Part shown: positions 11,850 to 13,849 of the stretch, piece by piece
How positions within the stretch are numbered: position 1 is the first letter of the stretch
Layout of the letters: every line of letters begins with the position of its first letter
Assembly (NCBI GenBank): GCA_900757265.1
Contig: CAAENW010000210.1
Location: 1 to 13,849, forward strand
Length of the DNA stretch: 13,849 nt
From: an uncultured Collinsella sp.
Lineage (GTDB): Bacteria > Actinomycetota > Coriobacteriia > Coriobacteriales > Coriobacteriaceae
Direction of reading: 5' to 3'
Notes under the pieces: generated by a model
Databases searched by the model: none
What the model was told of the DNA's origin: nothing
The model's input: only the letters and a program-made list of their open reading frames with translations
Made by a program: the position numbers and the translations under genes

Positions 11850-13448
11850 ATGGATCAAAAGGCTTCCGCAAAGGTCCTCGTACTCGACTTTGGTGCGCAG
11901 TACGGTCAGCTCATTGCCCGTCGCGTCCGCGACCTCAACGTGTATTCCGAGATCGTTCCCTGCGACATCTCGGCCGACGAGATTCGCGAGATGAACGCCT
12001 CTGCGCTCATCCTTTCTGGCGGCCCGGCCTCCGTGTATGCTGAGGACGCTCCATCCATCGATCCTGCCATCTTTGACCTGGGCCTTCCCGTCCTGGGCTT
12101 TTGCTACGGCCATCAGATCGCGGCCGTGACGCTCGGCGGCAAGGTCGGCCACTCCGAGGTGGGCGAGTACGGCCGCGCCACCATCACGCGCACGGCCGGT
12201 GCCAAGCTCTTTAACTCCACGCCCATGGAGCAGACCGTGTGGATGAGCCATCGCGATGCCGTGTCCGAGGTGCCCGAAGGCTTTACCGTTACCGCCAGCA
12301 CCGACGTGTGCCCGGTTGCCGCCATGGAGTGCGTCGAGCGCAAGATTTTCACCACGCAGTTCCACCCCGAGGTCAAGCACTCCGAGTACGGTCAGCAGCT
12401 GCTGAGCAACTTCCTGTTTGAGATCTGCGGCCTGGAGCCCAACTGGAGCATGGACAACCTGGTCGAGACCATGACGGCCGAGTTCCGCGAGAAGGTCGGC
12501 GACGACCGCGTGATTCTGGCCCTGTCCGGTGGCGTCGACTCCTCCGTCGTGGCTGCGCTGGGCGCTCGCGCCGTGGGCAAGCAGATGACCTGCGTGTTCA
12601 TCAACCACGGTCTGCTGCGCAAGGGCGAGCCCGAGCAGGTGGAGGAGGTCTTCACCAAACAGTTTGACGTCGACTTTATCCACGTCCACGCCGAGGACCG
12701 TTATGCCGAGCTTCTGGCCGGCGTGACCGAGCCCGAGGAGAAGCGCCGCATCATCGGCACGCAGTTCTGGAAAGAGTTCTTCGCGGTCGCCCAGCAGCTC
12801 GAGTGCGACGGCAAGCCGGTCAAGTACCTGGCTCAGGGCACCATCTATCCCGACATCATCGAGTCCGGCGCTCGCAAGACGGGCGGCAAGACGGCCACCA
12901 TCAAGAGTCACCACAACCTGATCCCGTTCCCCGAGGGCGTGCACTTCGACCTCATCGAGCCGCTCGATCACTTCTTTAAGGACGAGGTCCGCGCGCTTGG
13001 TCTGGCGCTCGGCCTGCCGGGCCACATCGTGTTTCGTCAGCCCTTCCCGGGCCCGGGCCTGGCCATCCGCATCATCGGTGCAGTCGACAAGGAGAAGCTC
13101 GAGATCCTCAAGAACGCCGACGCTATCGTGCGCGAGGAACTCGACGCCTACAACCAGCGTCTGTTTGAGCAGACCGGCGAGCGCAACTCCGAGCACAGCT
13201 GCTGGCAGTATTTCGCGGTCCTGCCCGACATTAAGTCCGTCGGCGTCATGGGAGACGAGCGCACCTACCAGCGCCCGATTATCCTTCGCGCTGTCGAGTC
13301 CAGCGATGCCATGACCGCCGACTGGGCCAAGCTGCCCTACGACGTGCTGGCCCGCATCTCCGGTCGTATCGTGGCCGAGGTCCCCGGCGCCAACCGCGTG
13401 TGCTACGACATCACGTCCAAGCCGCCCGCGACGATTGAGTGGGAGTAG
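11850..13448 (+). CDS. guaA: GMP synthase (glutamine-hydrolysing)
   Basis: This 532-residue enzyme converts XMP to GMP using ATP and glutamine, the last step of GMP synthesis. The N-terminal class I glutamine amidotransferase domain starts KVLVLDFGAQYGQLIARRVR (8-27). It has the nucleophile Cys85 in GFCYGHQ and the His172/Glu174 pair in QFHPEVKHSEYG. The ATP pyrophosphatase domain has the PP-loop ALSGGVDSSV (224-233). The C-terminal dimerisation domain ends in the conserved YDITSKPPATIEWE. All expected domains are intact, and the length is close to the 525 residues of E. coli GuaA. The ATG at 11850 follows GAGGGGGA; an in-frame ATG at 11784 would add 22 residues but has no ribosome-binding site and overlaps a possible -10. 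It is divergent from ansA, so the two nitrogen-related genes share an upstream region of 267 bp. Confidence 0.98.
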   Translation: MDQKASAKVLVLDFGAQYGQLIARRVRDLNVYSEIVPCDISADEIREMNASALILSGGPASVYAEDAPSIDPAIFDLGLPVLGFCYGHQIAAVTLGGKVGHSEVGEYGRATITRTAGAKLFNSTPMEQTVWMSHRDAVSEVPEGFTVTASTDVCPVAAMECVERKIFTTQFHPEVKHSEYGQQLLSNFLFEICGLEPNWSMDNLVETMTAEFREKVGDDRVILALSGGVDSSVVAALGARAVGKQMTCVFINHGLLRKGEPEQVEEVFTKQFDVDFIHVHAEDRYAELLAGVTEPEEKRRIIGTQFWKEFFAVAQQLECDGKPVKYLAQGTIYPDIIESGARKTGGKTATIKSHHNLIPFPEGVHFDLIEPLDHFFKDEVRALGLALGLPGHIVFRQPFPGPGLAIRIIGAVDKEKLEILKNADAIVREELDAYNQRLFEQTGERNSEHSCWQYFAVLPDIKSVGVMGDERTYQRPIILRAVESSDAMTADWAKLPYDVLARISGRIVAEVPGANRVCYDITSKPPATIEWE

Positions 13449-13483
13449 AACAGACGTTCGATAAAATAATATAGTATCAGATA

Positions 13484-13515
13484 GCGGGCACGGTTTCAAT
13501 TGAATCCGTGCCCGC
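13484..13515. repeat. 32-bp near-perfect palindrome downstream of guaA
   Basis: GCGGGCACGG (13484-13493) pairs with CCGTGCCCGC (13506-13515). After one T-T mismatch the centre TTCAATTGAA (13495-13504) is itself a palindrome. It lies 36 bp after the guaA stop and probably helps end that transcript, but no T-run follows on the plus strand. On the minus strand it is followed by the AT-rich stretch TATCTGATACTATATTATTT, so it may serve the convergent gene as well. Confidence 0.55.
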
Positions 13516-13602
13516 TGCTGTATGCGTGTCCTTGCACGCCCAATATGCGCCGTAAAAGCCGTCTTCTTCGACGTCAAAGTGAATGCGCTTCGTTTTTGCC
13601 TC

Positions 13603-13849
13603 TCAAAATCTTATTTTCACGATTTGCATTTTCATCCCGTTGTCACCGACCCTTGCGAGAAACCGGAAAAAGCCGCTGACAGAAGGGTCTCTCAAATCGT
13701 TGTAGCCCAGCATATAGCCGCGACTTGTGACCTGCAGACGGCTGTCCCACGTGCCGATTTCCTTGGCGGCATCCGAAACCGCAAAATATGCCCCCACATC
13801 TTTGATTTTTGCAGTCTTAAGCCATGTTTTTGCGATCATCTTTACTGCC
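13603..13849 (-). CDS. Unrecognised protein, C-terminal part, cut by right edge
   Basis: The minus-strand frame is open from the window end to TGA at 13603-13605. Read from the edge it gives about 81 residues, with an internal ATG at 13839 that has no good Shine-Dalgarno (GTAAAG directly before it). The true start is therefore probably outside. The peptide is basic, with IAKTWLKTAKIKDVGAYFAV near its visible start, YMLGYNDLRDPSVSGFFRFL in the middle, and the end GMKMQIVKIRF. I do not recognise the family, and no membrane segment or metal motif is seen. Codon choice is less GC-biased than in guaA, hinting at an accessory or transferred gene. It converges on guaA across 154 bp that hold the palindrome at 13484-13515. 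Since it is short and truncated, a chance frame is possible. Confidence 0.5.
   Translation of the reverse strand, partial: AVKMIAKTWLKTAKIKDVGAYFAVSDAAKEIGTWDSRLQVTSRGYMLGYNDLRDPSVSGFFRFLARVGDNGMKMQIVKIRF

Noticed and set aside
11805..13577. 590-residue open frame antisense to guaA
   Set aside because: It covers the whole of guaA in the opposite direction. Its His/Gly/Asp/Leu-rich composition is typical of antisense frames in GC-rich genes, and the sense protein has all GuaA motifs.

Overview
The window looks like chromosomal DNA of a high-GC Gram-positive anaerobe. The best guess is a coriobacterium close to Collinsella. This rests on an MurT-type lipid II amidation gene (a Gram-positive trait), a GC-rich third-position codon style, three genes of the iron-dependent alcohol/glycerol dehydrogenase superfamily in a row, a large ferredoxin-like protein, and short interspersed non-coding repeats. 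The genus is an inference, because no rRNA is present. No transposase, integrase, CRISPR array, tRNA or rRNA was seen.

Layout. (1) 1-2513, minus strand: two tandem paralogous TPR-like proteins of unknown function, overlapping by one base, then the start of murT, which runs off the left edge. The three probably form one operon. (2) 2514-3012: a long regulatory gap with short repeats, two copies of an 8-bp palindrome and a 9-bp inverted repeat in the leader of the next gene. (3) 3013-6562, plus strand: a stand-alone alcohol dehydrogenase like the C-terminal half of AdhE, a strong intrinsic terminator, gldA, and a diverged second gldA. All three should be NAD(P)-linked and metal-dependent, which suggests a fermentative redox or polyol module. 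(4) 6714-7967: a ferredoxin-type protein with cysteine clusters at both ends and a cysteine-bearing middle domain. (5) 8082-9553: ychF, then a small DUF1648-like membrane protein. (6) 9563-10247: a small minus-strand gene that resembles the end of a HAD phosphatase without its acidic motif, diverging from a 72-residue XRE regulator. A perfect 24-bp palindrome lies between them. (7) 10248-10568: a non-coding gap holding two copies of one repeat in inverted orientation, each just downstream of a gene that points into the gap. (8) 10569-13448: ansA (minus) and guaA (plus), divergent. (9) 13449-13849: a 32-bp near-palindrome and the end of an unrecognised minus-strand gene cut by the right edge.

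Most genes are ordinary housekeeping or fermentation genes. Points that stand out: YchF lacks the histidine reported as critical for ATP hydrolysis in E. coli YchF; the XRE / HAD-remnant pair shares a palindromic operator; a terminator-like hairpin for the ychF unit lies inside the coding sequence of the convergent gene; and the paired 3'-end repeats. No complete novel defence or mobile system could be supported.
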